Source: Mesorhizobium huakuii
GTDB lineage: Bacteria; Pseudomonadota; Alphaproteobacteria; Rhizobiales; Rhizobiaceae
Direction: 5' to 3'
Assembly (NCBI RefSeq): GCF_030160235.1
Contig: NZ_BSNY01000010.1
Location: forward strand, 186,001 to 250,000
Length of the DNA: 64,000 nucleotides
The notes under the pieces were generated by a model. That model searched no databases. It saw nothing but the letters and a program-made list of their open reading frames with translations, and had not been told where the DNA came from. Position 1 is the first letter of the stretch, and the number at the start of each line of letters is the position of its first letter. This document shows, piece after piece, positions 1-7,582 of the stretch. Position numbers and translations under genes: made by a program.

Positions 1-1
1 T

Positions 2-1855
2 CGAGGCGCGGCACTCTCCGGCATTGCCGCCGAGAATCTGGAGAGCGGATCAGGCATCTCGTCACGCACCATCGCCAGTATGGAGCATAGCTGGGGACAG
101 GGCAGGGATCTGCTCACCGCGCGCGATGTCCTGGTGATCGATGAGGCCGGCATGGTCGGCACGCGCCAGTTGGAGCGCGTGCTCTCCCATGCCGCCAACG
201 TCGGCGCAAAAGTCGTCCTCGTCGGCGATCCGCAGCAGCTGCAGGCGATCGAGGCCGGCGCCGCATTCCGCTCGATTTACGAGCGACACGGTGGCGTCGA
301 AATTGGTCAGGTGCGCCGGCAGCGCGCGGACTGGCAGCGCGATGCGACGCGCGAACTGGCAACCGGCAGGATCGGCACTGCGATCGGCGCCTACGACGCG
401 CAAGGCATGGTGCATCAGGCTGCAACGCGCAATGAGGCGCGAGGTGAACTCGTCGAGCGCTGGGATCGCGACAGGCAGGTGCATCCAGAGGCAAGCCGGA
501 TAATCCTCACCCACACAAACGACGAGGTGCTCGCCCTGAACCAGGCCGCGCGTGAGCGCATGCGCGCTGCCGGTGATCTCGGCGACGAGGTTCATGTGAC
601 TGTCGAACGCGGCCCAAGAAACTTCGCCAGCGGCGACCGTGTCATGTTCCTGCGCAACGAGCGCGGACTTGGCGTCAAGAACGGCACGCTTGGCATTGTG
701 GAGGAAGTCACCACACAAAGCATGACCGTGCGCACCGATGACGACAGGTCGGTGCGGTTCGACCTGAAGGACTATTCCCACATCGACCACGGCTATGCCG
801 CGACCATTCACAAGGCGCAGGGCATGACCGTCGACCGGACCCATGTGCTTGCAACGCCTGGCATGGATGCGCATGGCAGCTACGTCGCACTGTCGCGCCA
901 TCGCGACGGAATGGACCTGCATTATGGCGGCGACGACTTCGCGACCCGCGAACGCCTCGTCCGGACGCTGTCACGCGACCGCGCCAAGGACATGGCGTCG
1001 GATTACGACCAGGTCGACCCGGCGCAGGCCTATGCCGAGCGGCGCGGCATCACGTTCCGCGAGCGCGTGGTCGAGATCGTGCGCCGGATCGTTCCTGAGA
1101 AGCTGCGCGACAGGATCGGCGGACTGCTGGACGGGTTGCGCTCGCCTGGTGACGGCGAGCCGAGGCAGGAACGTGAACCGGGGCCGGGAAGGGAGAATGT
1201 CGGGGAGCGGATCGGAGATGCAGTCCGGACGCCCGGCAGAGGAAATCTCGGCACAGGTGTGCCGCGCGACACGACTGTGCCGGTGGACCAGGAAGCAGCG
1301 TTGCGCAGCGCTCGCACCCAGTCGCTTGTGCGTCATGCGCGCGCTCTCGACGCGATCCTCAGTACTGGAAATGCGGATGGCCAGGGCAGTCCCGACCAGA
1401 TGCGCGAATTGACGGATGCCCGTAGCGCTTTCGAGAAGGTGCGGCCGCATGGCTGGCGCGATGCCGAAGCGGCCTATGTGAAAAATCCCGAACTTGTCCG
1501 CGAAGCAGGGGCAGGTCGCGTCAGCCGCATCGTACTTGCTATCCAGCTTGAAACGGAAATCCGCACCGGACTAGACAACGATCCCGGCCGCCGCGCCGAT
1601 CGGTTCGTCGAACGCTGGCAGAAGCTCGACCGGACGGGACGGGAGCAATATCAGGCCGGCGACATGTCGGGCTACAAGTCAACGCGCTCGGCCATGTCCG
1701 ACATGGCCAAGAGCCTCGAACGCGATCCGCAGCTTGAATCCCTGCTTGCAAACCGTAAGCGCGAGCTTGGCATCAACTTCGATTCCGGCCGGCGCCTTGG
1801 TGCGGAACTGGCGTTCAGCCATGGCATCGGCAAGGGGCGGGGCCTTGGGCTCTGA
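2..1855 (+). CDS. traA: Ti-type conjugative relaxase TraA, C-terminal part (5' end off the window)
   Basis: The frame is open from the first bases of the window, so only about 617 C-terminal residues are visible. They hold the RecD/TraI-like helicase part: a Walker B-like LVIDEAGM near 131-154, GDPQQLQAI near 226-252, and a C-terminal helicase motif IHKAQGMTVD near 808-837 followed by YVALSRHRDG. The last 250 residues form the charged TraA-specific tail. In the family the N-terminal relaxase domain nicks oriT and the helicase unwinds the transferred strand. Downstream there is no traF-traB-traH, unlike Ti plasmids. The family call is secure, but whether the full protein is intact cannot be seen. 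Confidence 0.9.
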   Translation, partial: RGAALSGIAAENLESGSGISSRTIASMEHSWGQGRDLLTARDVLVIDEAGMVGTRQLERVLSHAANVGAKVVLVGDPQQLQAIEAGAAFRSIYERHGGVEIGQVRRQRADWQRDATRELATGRIGTAIGAYDAQGMVHQAATRNEARGELVERWDRDRQVHPEASRIILTHTNDEVLALNQAARERMRAAGDLGDEVHVTVERGPRNFASGDRVMFLRNERGLGVKNGTLGIVEEVTTQSMTVRTDDDRSVRFDLKDYSHIDHGYAATIHKAQGMTVDRTHVLATPGMDAHGSYVALSRHRDGMDLHYGGDDFATRERLVRTLSRDRAKDMASDYDQVDPAQAYAERRGITFRERVVEIVRRIVPEKLRDRIGGLLDGLRSPGDGEPRQEREPGPGRENVGERIGDAVRTPGRGNLGTGVPRDTTVPVDQEAALRSARTQSLVRHARALDAILSTGNADGQGSPDQMRELTDARSAFEKVRPHGWRDAEAAYVKNPELVREAGAGRVSRIVLAIQLETEIRTGLDNDPGRRADRFVERWQKLDRTGREQYQAGDMSGYKSTRSAMSDMAKSLERDPQLESLLANRKRELGINFDSGRRLGAELAFSHGIGKGRGLGL

Positions 1856-1983
1856 CACCCTCCGATTTGCCACCGTTTCCACTCCGCAGCCGGCTGAGGC
1901 GACAAACCTTATTGCCTACGGCATGGGTTCGTCCTGTCTGTCCCAGCAGACATCAGCAAGAACCAGTGAGGTGCAGGCAAGCT

Positions 1984-2184
1984 ATGTCCGAGCCGGATCG
2001 TATCATTCGCCTCAAAACCGTCCTCGCGCGGACCGGCCTCTCCCGCTCGACCATCTATCGCAAGATCACTGAAGGGACTTTCCCGGCCCAGATCAAGATC
2101 AGCATCAACGGGGCGGGCTGGCGGGAATCCGATGTCAATCGATGGATCGCCGATCCTGTTGAATGGCGAACAGAACATCACTGA
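1984..2184 (+). CDS. AlpA-family small helix-turn-helix protein, candidate excisionase/regulator
   Basis: A 66-residue protein with an AlpA/MerR-like winged helix: RLKTVLARTGLSRSTIYR forms the HTH and the C-terminal WRESDVNRWI is the usual AlpA end. AlpA-type proteins on islands act as transcription activators of integrases or as recombination directionality factors. It follows traA by about 130 bases and overlaps the convergent XRE gene by 7 bases. The frame is open upstream with an earlier ATG at 1867, but the homologous part begins at 1984. The regulatory class is clear; the excisionase role is inference. Confidence 0.8.
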   Translation: MSEPDRIIRLKTVLARTGLSRSTIYRKITEGTFPAQIKISINGAGWRESDVNRWIADPVEWRTEHH

Positions 2185-2435
2185 TTGCGTGACAAACGCA
2201 CGCCAGGGCCGCCGCCATTCTCTGGAATGAATTCTATTCCAGCTGCTTCGAGTGACAGCTTCAGCACTTGCAGGATTGAGTCAGATGCGGGTTTTGAACC
2301 ACGTTCGAACTGCACGATTGTCCTGACACTTACCTTGGATAGATCCGCCAATTCCTGCTGAGAAATGTCGAGAAGCCCACGGGCCGCGCGAACTTGGGCC
2401 GCACTTACCTTCATTGTCCAAATGCCCTGTTGCAC
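2178..2435 (-). CDS. Small XRE-family HTH transcriptional regulator
   Basis: An 85-residue protein with a single Cro/C1-type HTH at about residues 12-65 (QVRAARGLLDISQQELADLS then VSVRTIVQFERG). This form is common on rhizobial plasmids and islands, where such proteins repress neighbouring genes. It is convergent with the AlpA-like gene, overlapping it by 7 bases. A second ATG seven codons in (2414) would give a 78-residue protein starting at the conserved MKVS and is an equally plausible start. Target genes are unknown; the divergent gene starting at 2534 is the nearest candidate. Confidence 0.8.
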   Translation of the reverse strand: MQQGIWTMKVSAAQVRAARGLLDISQQELADLSKVSVRTIVQFERGSKPASDSILQVLKLSLEAAGIEFIPENGGGPGVRLSRNQ

Positions 2436-2533
2436 AAAAAGTGCAAATATGCTTGTTTTAGGAAGCGACAGTTGGAAGTGGTGTGTCCGCCTCCAACGGT
2501 CTGACCACGCCTAGGCTTTACGGAGCTCGGATC

Positions 2534-3127
2534 ATGGCTGATTCCGACCATAGCACGACTATGCCTCCCGTCACGAATGGCAAGACTGCCAACCCGTTGG
2601 ACCGGTTGCCGCATGCAGACCCCGCAATTATGCTACTGCGAGATTGGTCGCGGGCGCAGCGCGTGTCCCAGGTTCTTTGCCGACTTCAACAGCGTCTAGA
2701 GAGGCGGGTTCTCGATGCTGTAGGCTCGGAAGCGATGGATAAACAGGTCGAATATTCGATCGCCTGCCAGGCGGAGGTCGAGGCGACAACTGCGGCTTTG
2801 AAGCTTCAGGACAAAATCCCACACCTACGGGCGCGGTCGCTTCTTGGCGTTGTCGCCAAGCTCGAAATCATCGCTGGTGCAGATCGCGACATCGACGATC
2901 CCACCGACTTTCCATGGCCGCATATTGCTTCGGTACTTGAGGACTTGAGGGAAATCGCTGGGAGCCCGCCACTTGAACGTCCTGGGCGGTCCGTCGTCCA
3001 GGCGGACTGTAGGCGTTACAAAACGGTGGCGGCCGACTTCGTCGGTCTGCGAATGCAAGGCGCTAACCTGCGCTTAGGGCAGGGGGCTGCGTCGGACAAC
3101 ATGGACCCGACTGAACACAGGCCTTGA
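2534..3127 (+). CDS. Hypothetical protein of island type
   Basis: A predicted 197-residue soluble protein with no signal peptide or membrane segment. The middle (about residues 45-110) is rich in charged residues, alanine and leucine, and probably helical; the last 50 residues look disordered. I recognise no domain. The start at 2534 is chosen over one 17 codons upstream because the upstream residues look like translated leader. It is divergent from the XRE regulator, which may control it. Codon use looks coding, but the function is unknown. Confidence 0.5.
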   Translation: MADSDHSTTMPPVTNGKTANPLDRLPHADPAIMLLRDWSRAQRVSQVLCRLQQRLERRVLDAVGSEAMDKQVEYSIACQAEVEATTAALKLQDKIPHLRARSLLGVVAKLEIIAGADRDIDDPTDFPWPHIASVLEDLREIAGSPPLERPGRSVVQADCRRYKTVAADFVGLRMQGANLRLGQGAASDNMDPTEHRP

Positions 3128-3169
3128 AGTCGGCGGTGCGCCACTGAACGCGGTATTAGAAGTAGATCA

Positions 3170-3557
3170 AATCCGATCGACCTCGTGTCGGTGTGCAATT
3201 CACGAAGCAATCTGGAACGAACGACCCGATTTGCTGTCCGCCGCACCAGCTTGCCTGTCCGCGTGGTCGTGTCCAACGAGGCATCATCCAGCACCTTAAA
3301 ACCCACACCCTTCTTCGGGCGTCTTTGACGATCTGGTAGAGGCGCGCAGCCGATCTCGCCAGCCGATCCACCTTCGTCACGACGAACACGTCACCCTCAT
3401 GGGCAAACTCAAGCGCCTTCTCCAGCTCGGGTCGCGTTTCGTCTAAGCCGGACCGCTTCCCGCCGAAGACCTCCTCAGCGCCGGCAGCCGTCAGCTTCTC
3501 AAGTTAGGTGTCGAGGTCGTAGCCGGAGGAGCTACCGCGGGCATAGCCGATGATCAT
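3170..3557 (-). pseudogene. Decayed serine recombinase (resolvase/invertase family)
   Basis: Read on the minus strand, the start matches a resolvase N-terminus (MIIGYARGSSSGYDLDT), then hits an in-frame TAA at a position where relatives usually have Gln. The frame continues with LEKLTAAGAEEVFGGKRSGLDETR and, further on, VVTKVDRLARSA, both family hallmarks. A frame change follows and VLDDASLDTTTRTGK appears in another frame, then the gene ends early. The catalytic Ser region is present, but the nonsense codon, the frameshift and the missing HTH domain make it non-functional. It is probably the remnant of a transposon or invertible element. Boundaries are approximate. Confidence 0.8.
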
Positions 3558-4278
3558 GACTGTTCACGTTCCTCCAAGAGTGTTGGTGCACATCATTTAG
3601 TGGACGATCAGTCGACATAATCAGGAGCAATGTTCACAAAGGCATAGGTTTGTGCACATCTCGGCTGTCGAGGCTGTTGCCCTGTGCTAGTGGTGTCCAT
3701 AACCCTTCGACTTGGCCCCAGCGCACGCGATCAAGATATCACAACGGCCAACGTCCCGGAAATCGGTCGGCCCGCTTATCGTGGAACCTGAGGGGGGTAG
3801 GGGGGTCGGCGCGCGAGCCTGTTATCCGATCACCCGCGCAGATTTTTCCACCAAACATTCCGGCCCCTCCAAGGTGGTCAACGACCTCTTTTGCGGAGCC
3901 GGGGGGATGCTGGTGGGTACGCTCAATGCGCTGCTGGAGGTGTTCCGCCGTGGTCACGAAATAGTCACTGTTGTTCCGCTTGTCAGCCTGATTGTGTGAT
4001 TTAAGTTCATGAGATGGGAAACCGGAGCCGGCGTCCATAACCGGCTCCTGATCGAGGGTCCACACCCGATCTAAGTCCCATGATGGCGGCGCGTCGGTCA
4101 CTAGCTCATGACGGTGGTCGGCGCGTCGTCGCACATTTTTATCCAAGCATCGATGTAGGGTAGAGGCAAGCCTGAGCAAGGTCAGGTTGACATCACGATT
4201 GAGTTGATCGACTGGCCAGTGTGACGCACCCTCTGGAAATTTCTATCGGGCTTCAGGGATATCCATTAGCATCGCCTA
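3558..4278. other. About 720 bases without a confident gene
   Basis: Open frames exist on both strands (plus 3712-3999 and minus 3739-4179), but they overlap each other and neither shows a convincing domain or a good ribosome binding site. The plus frame contains DLFCGAGG, which resembles motif I of cytosine-C5 DNA methyltransferases, but no other methyltransferase motif follows. A perfect hairpin lies at 4024-4048. The stretch follows a dead resolvase and probably consists of eroded mobile DNA. Confidence 0.5.
4024..4048. repeat. Perfect 8-bp inverted repeat (hairpin)
   Basis: The arms GGAGCCGG (4024-4031) and CCGGCTCC (4041-4048) are separated by 9 bases. There is no U-tract, so this is not a classic terminator. 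It lies in the gene-poor stretch beside the resolvase remnant. Confidence 0.5.
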
Positions 4279-4539
4279 ATGGCTCTCCATTGGTTCAGCC
4301 CTCCCGTCCCTGTAAGCGGCGAACGCGCCGGCATGACCCACAACGTCAGCAACGTCGAGGCTGCCGCCGAACTCCTCCTTCAGTGGACCAAGCGCGGGCC
4401 TAAGTGGAACCTCGCGGTGCGCGTCTGCATGGCCTGCCTGGCTGACCAAGCGACACCGCAGGAGGTCAGGAGATGCTTTAGGCTCGCTGCTATCGAGGAG
4501 GGGGTCTTCCGTGCTGCTCATGAGGGGGCTGACGGGTAG
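4279..4539 (+). CDS. DUF982 domain protein
   Basis: An 86-residue protein covering nearly a whole DUF982 domain. After a short beta-rich start (WFSPPVPV), it has the conserved layout of an alanine/leucine helix (EAAAELLLQWTKRG), a central helix around the ACLA segment, and a final helix (EEVRRCFRLAAIEEGVF-like). DUF982 proteins are small, nearly restricted to rhizobia, often plasmid- or island-borne and present in many copies. Their role is unknown. It is followed 57 bases later by another small gene on the same strand. Confidence 0.75.
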   Translation: MALHWFSPPVPVSGERAGMTHNVSNVEAAAELLLQWTKRGPKWNLAVRVCMACLADQATPQEVRRCFRLAAIEEGVFRAAHEGADG

Positions 4540-4596
4540 TCGAGCAATTCGAAATAATGCTTCCAAAGCATCGTTTGCGAATGCCATACTGATAGC

Positions 4597-4845
4597 ATGG
4601 CAGACAAAATCGCATCAGGTATCGTTGTCGTCCGCGTGCACATGACGGACGCTCTCGTCGGTGGCAAACCTACGGTTCAGCTTTGGGCTGCAGCGCTACC
4701 GCGCGCTGAAGCGGTTGCTGCGGTCCAGAAAGCAATCCCTAGCCACTGGATAGCCGAGCTTACGGACAAGAAGCTGACGCAAGATCACGTGAGGCGACTG
4801 AATATGAAATTAGGCGCCGTCTGCGAACTGAGTTCTGCGAGCTGA
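4597..4845 (+). CDS. Small hypothetical protein
   Basis: An 82-residue predicted soluble protein. The first half alternates like beta strands (GIVVVRVHM, TVQLWAAAL); the second half is helical (AEAVAAVQKAI, LTDKKLTQDHVRRLNMKLG). No known domain is recognised. It lies on the same strand just after the DUF982 gene and is convergent with the operon of tiny genes that ends at 4882, 36 bases away. Coding status rests on frame length and plausible composition only. Confidence 0.55.
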   Translation: MADKIASGIVVVRVHMTDALVGGKPTVQLWAAALPRAEAVAAVQKAIPSHWIAELTDKKLTQDHVRRLNMKLGAVCELSSAS

Positions 4846-4881
4846 AGTAAAGCGCAGCGGAACGCTGAGGCCAAGCAGCCG

Positions 4882-5145
4882 TCACTCCATGTCGGGGACA
4901 TCCCCGCCAACAAAGAGCGTTGTCGGCTCTCCGTACTCCCCGAGCGAAGGGTTTGCGTCACGCGACCACGCAATAACGCCGGCATGTTTCCCTGCCAGAC
5001 CCTTTGCGGTCCTTATCGCCCGATCCTCGGTCTGCTGCTCGGCTGGTCCAAAGACAGGCTGAAGGTCGCCGGTCTCATCGCGGTCGAAGGCGGTGACGAC
5101 TATCAGCTTGGGCATCTTCGGCTGCGGAAGGATATTGTCTGACAT
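4882..5145 (-). CDS. Small hypothetical protein, last gene of the tiny-protein operon
   Basis: An 87-residue acidic, soluble protein. A hydrophobic strand (KLIVVTAFDRDETGDLQPVF) and a helix (EDRAIRTAKGLAGKHAGVIAWSR) precede a Gly/Pro-rich end. The arrangement resembles proteins that bind a small ligand or partner, but no family is recognised. The start at 5145 has an AAGGT box about 8 bases upstream; the longer frame to 5205 lacks one. It follows the 72-residue gene by 26 bases, so it is probably co-transcribed with the three genes upstream. Confidence 0.6.
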   Translation of the reverse strand: MSDNILPQPKMPKLIVVTAFDRDETGDLQPVFGPAEQQTEDRAIRTAKGLAGKHAGVIAWSRDANPSLGEYGEPTTLFVGGDVPDME

Positions 5146-5171
5146 GCGAGATGACCTTCGTTGGAGGTTCG

Positions 5172-5390
5172 TTAATCGGTCCCACCGCGCTGGCGTCGAT
5201 GCCACCCCCGGCTAAACCCAAAGCTCACCGCTGGAGCCCATAGAGCCACCTCGCGTTCCAATGAGGCGTTGGCGACAAGGAGCGCCTTCACTGCTTCTCG
5301 GGTGTCTCCACCCTTGGCGGCTATGGCCTGATCAACGGCAAGCTCCCAATCGATGGCGGGAGGATCGACTTGCTGTTGCTCAGCCGGCAT
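5172..5390 (-). CDS. Tiny hypothetical protein, member A of a motif-sharing trio
   Basis: A 72-residue protein: a Pro/Gln-rich start, then DWELAVDQAIAAKGGDTREA and the motif VKALLVANASLEREV, ending in an aromatic/basic tail (SFGFSRGWHRR). The VKAL-x3-N-x2-LE helix recurs in the gene at 5581-5790 and, more loosely, in the one at 5802-5981. The start at 5390 is supported by a GAGGT box 8 bases upstream. No known domain is recognised. The shared helix suggests a common partner or self-association, which is inference. Confidence 0.65.
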   Translation of the reverse strand: MPAEQQQVDPPAIDWELAVDQAIAAKGGDTREAVKALLVANASLEREVALWAPAVSFGFSRGWHRRQRGGTD

Positions 5391-5580
5391 TGCGCTTACC
5401 TCAAAGGCATTTCTCACCATCGCCACGATGCTCAAAACAGAACCAATGCGGTGCCTGCTTTGGCTTAGCGAAACCCCAGCCGGCATCTGCCGCAGCCAGG
5501 GCGCTCGCACCAATGATGCTGGATACCGGGGGCTGTGACGTGTTCTGGGCTTGGAAGCCTGACTTCGTCGCTCACGGCTG

Positions 5581-5790
5581 TCATCCCACAACGGGCGGCG
5601 TGTCATCGTAGCCGATGGAAACGATCCCCGGATGCCGGTGGGCGATGGCGAGTATCTGGGTCTCAAGCTCACAGTTGTAGGCCATGAGCGCTTTCACGGT
5701 CTCAAGCGGGCTCTCGTATCGAGCGATCAGCTTCACCGCTTCCGAGTGCAGTTCGGCTTTGCCTTCATCGTCCAAATGCATGATGCCCAT
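5581..5790 (-). CDS. Tiny hypothetical protein, member B of a motif-sharing trio
   Basis: A 69-residue acidic protein. After HLDDEGKAELHSEAVKLIAR come ESPLETVKALMAYNCELETQ and then HPGIVSIGYDD. Both the VKAL-x3-N-x2-LE helix and the following 'VSIGY' strand line up with member A (VKALLVANASLE, then VSFGFSRG). An AGGAG box sits 8 bases before the ATG at 5790. It begins 11 bases after the stop of member C, typical operon spacing. Function unknown. Confidence 0.65.
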   Translation of the reverse strand: MGIMHLDDEGKAELHSEAVKLIARYESPLETVKALMAYNCELETQILAIAHRHPGIVSIGYDDTPPVVG

Positions 5791-5801
5791 TGCGGCTTCT
5801 C

Positions 5802-5981
5802 CTAACGTGTCGCGCGGCGCGGTGCCGTGAGCCCGTCGAGGCGATCCTGAAGGCGACCGTTGAGGACAATCATTTCCTTGAGTGCCTTCATTACGTCGCC
5901 CTTGTGGACGGTTACGAACTTGTCCGCGACGGCTTGAAGAGCTGCCTCTCGGCGGCTGTCGAGGGTCACGATGTGGGCCAT
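5802..5981 (-). CDS. Tiny hypothetical protein, member C and first gene of the trio
   Basis: A 59-residue basic protein: MAHIVTLDSRREAALQAVAD, then KGDVMKALKEMIVLNGRLQDRL and a short basic tail. The MKAL-x4-LN-x2-LQ segment is a looser version of the helix in members A and B, but the protein lacks their C-terminal strand. A GGGAG box is placed correctly before the ATG at 5981. A promoter for the operon would lie between here and the divergent zinc-ribbon gene at 6064. Function unknown. Confidence 0.6.
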   Translation of the reverse strand: MAHIVTLDSRREAALQAVADKFVTVHKGDVMKALKEMIVLNGRLQDRLDGLTAPRRATR

Positions 5982-6063
5982 TGCGTTTACTCCCGAACGC
6001 TTGGATATCCCTAGTGAACAAAAAGAGAACATAAATGTCAAGAGTGGATTGACTGAGAGAGGA

Positions 6064-6414
6064 ATGGGTTCCTATTTTTGGGCCATGCCTGACACCGGTG
6101 GAAGACGAAAGCGCGGTGGCGAATGGAAGCTCAGCAATGCCCATGAGATCGGGCAGCTCGTGCTGATCCGCTGTGGGTTGTGCAACGTCAAGGGCTGGTA
6201 CCTGCCGAGTGACTTGAGGGAAATCTTTGGGGACGTAGAGGCAGAGCTAGTTGGGAGCAAAATGAGCTGCAGACGATGCGGCAAGAACGAGTACATGCAC
6301 GCCGAAACGCAGAACCCATCGGCACGAGAGCGTCAGGGCATTCGGGTTACTCGGCTTGCTGAAATCAGGACGGTGCGACGTATTATCTGGAGGGAGGAGA
6401 GTGATAGCCGCTGA
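6064..6414 (+). CDS. Small zinc-ribbon-like protein
   Basis: A 116-residue basic protein with two CxxC knuckles, CGLC at about residues 38-41 and CRRC at about 69-72, the spacing of a zinc ribbon. Between them lies GWYLPSDLREIFGDVEAE. The C-terminal third is strongly basic. It could bind nucleic acid or protein. It is divergent from the tiny-protein operon and lies 145 bases upstream of the AAA ATPase gene on the same strand. The start is uncertain: 6064 has an AG-rich box too close to it, and 6085 has none. Confidence 0.6.
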   Translation: MGSYFWAMPDTGGRRKRGGEWKLSNAHEIGQLVLIRCGLCNVKGWYLPSDLREIFGDVEAELVGSKMSCRRCGKNEYMHAETQNPSARERQGIRVTRLAEIRTVRRIIWREESDSR

Positions 6415-6558
6415 TGACGGGCCTTCGTCAGCTTGGAAGGGTCGCGTTGATCCGAAGTGAAATGGCTTGGAAACTTGGACTCTGCTATAGCGTCGGGACT
6501 CAGAACATGCACTGAGTGCCGCCATTCTTCCTTGAACATCGATTGCGGAGGTGCGCTG

Positions 6559-7557
6559 ATGTCGACAAAGCAATTCATTGCACTTCTCAGCTCACACGTG
6601 GCTGGCGATGAAGATCAATTCATGTCTATTGCGCTTCAGGTGGCTGCCCAAGAAGCACGGGGCGGTAACACGGCCGATGCGGAGAAGCTGAAGAGACTGG
6701 TCCAACGAATGCGTGAGCGGGGAACTATCCCGCCTAAGGGGCAATCTGTGATCCCCCTTGCGCGCCCTCGGGGGGAACTCCAAGATCTTGTCCAAAGCTC
6801 CTATCCGAAGGCTAGTCTCGATAGCATGGTATTGGCCGACGGCGTTCGAGCTCGGCTTGATCGTGTCGTGAGGCAGCAGTCGGAACGCGCCCTATTGCGC
6901 AATCATGGACAGGTGCCCGCAACCCATCTCTTGCTTGTTGGCCCTCCCGGCACTGGCAAAACGATGACGGCTTCCGCGCTTGCTGGCGAACTGCGCCTCC
7001 CGCTCTTCATGGTACGGCTCGACTCACTCTTCAGCCGCTTCTTCGGCGAAACGGCGGGCAAGCTTCGGCTCCTATTCGACCAAGTTGCGAAGACCCGGGC
7101 GGTTTATCTGCTCGATGAATTTGACGCTATGGGCTCCAGCCGAGGAGACACCAATGACGTGGGCGAAGTGCGACGGGTGCTCAATTCGGTCCTAACCTTC
7201 ATGGAAGAGCCGAATGCGACAGACAGCCTTGTTGTGGCGGCAACCAATCACCCAGAAATCCTGGACAAGGCGCTTGCGAGGCGGTTCGACGAGATCATTG
7301 AGTATGACGTGCCCGACAGACAAGCGGCGCGAGCAATTCTGACTCGCCGACTTGGACGCCTCAAGATGACAGGTAAAGGTTGGACAGAAGTAGCGGGCGC
7401 AACTGAGGGCCTAAGCCAAGGCGAATTGGTTCGTGCTGCTGACACCGTTGTTAAGGACGCGATCTTGGGAGGGGTCACAACTCTTTCAGTGTCAGCCCTT
7501 CGTGCCGCACTTGATGACCGTATTGCATTTAAGGGGCGACTAAACGCACATCGCTAG
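6559..7557 (+). CDS. ietA: AAA+ ATPase, IetA-like partner of the downstream subtilisin-like protease
   Basis: A 332-residue protein with one AAA+ module: Walker A GPPGTGKT at 128-135, Walker B LLDEFD at 184-189, sensor-1 Asn near 230 (AATNHPE), and an arginine-finger pair near 241-242 (ARRFD). The N-terminal 90 residues are helical and specific to the family. A GGAGG box 7 bases before the ATG at 6559 fixes the start, although the frame is open further upstream. It is followed after 25 bases by a large S8 protease, the arrangement of IetA-IetS, described on agrobacterial Ti/Ri plasmids as a stability (toxin-antitoxin-like) system and later listed among anti-phage systems. Function here is by family and synteny. 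Confidence 0.85.
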   Translation: MSTKQFIALLSSHVAGDEDQFMSIALQVAAQEARGGNTADAEKLKRLVQRMRERGTIPPKGQSVIPLARPRGELQDLVQSSYPKASLDSMVLADGVRARLDRVVRQQSERALLRNHGQVPATHLLLVGPPGTGKTMTASALAGELRLPLFMVRLDSLFSRFFGETAGKLRLLFDQVAKTRAVYLLDEFDAMGSSRGDTNDVGEVRRVLNSVLTFMEEPNATDSLVVAATNHPEILDKALARRFDEIIEYDVPDRQAARAILTRRLGRLKMTGKGWTEVAGATEGLSQGELVRAADTVVKDAILGGVTTLSVSALRAALDDRIAFKGRLNAHR

Positions 7558-7582
7558 CGGTTCCTGGGGGGGAGCAATTTGA

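Noticed and set aside
3739-4179. 146-residue minus-strand frame in the gene-poor region
   Set aside because: No domain, no good ribosome site, and it overlaps another frame of similar length; composition resembles a shadow frame.
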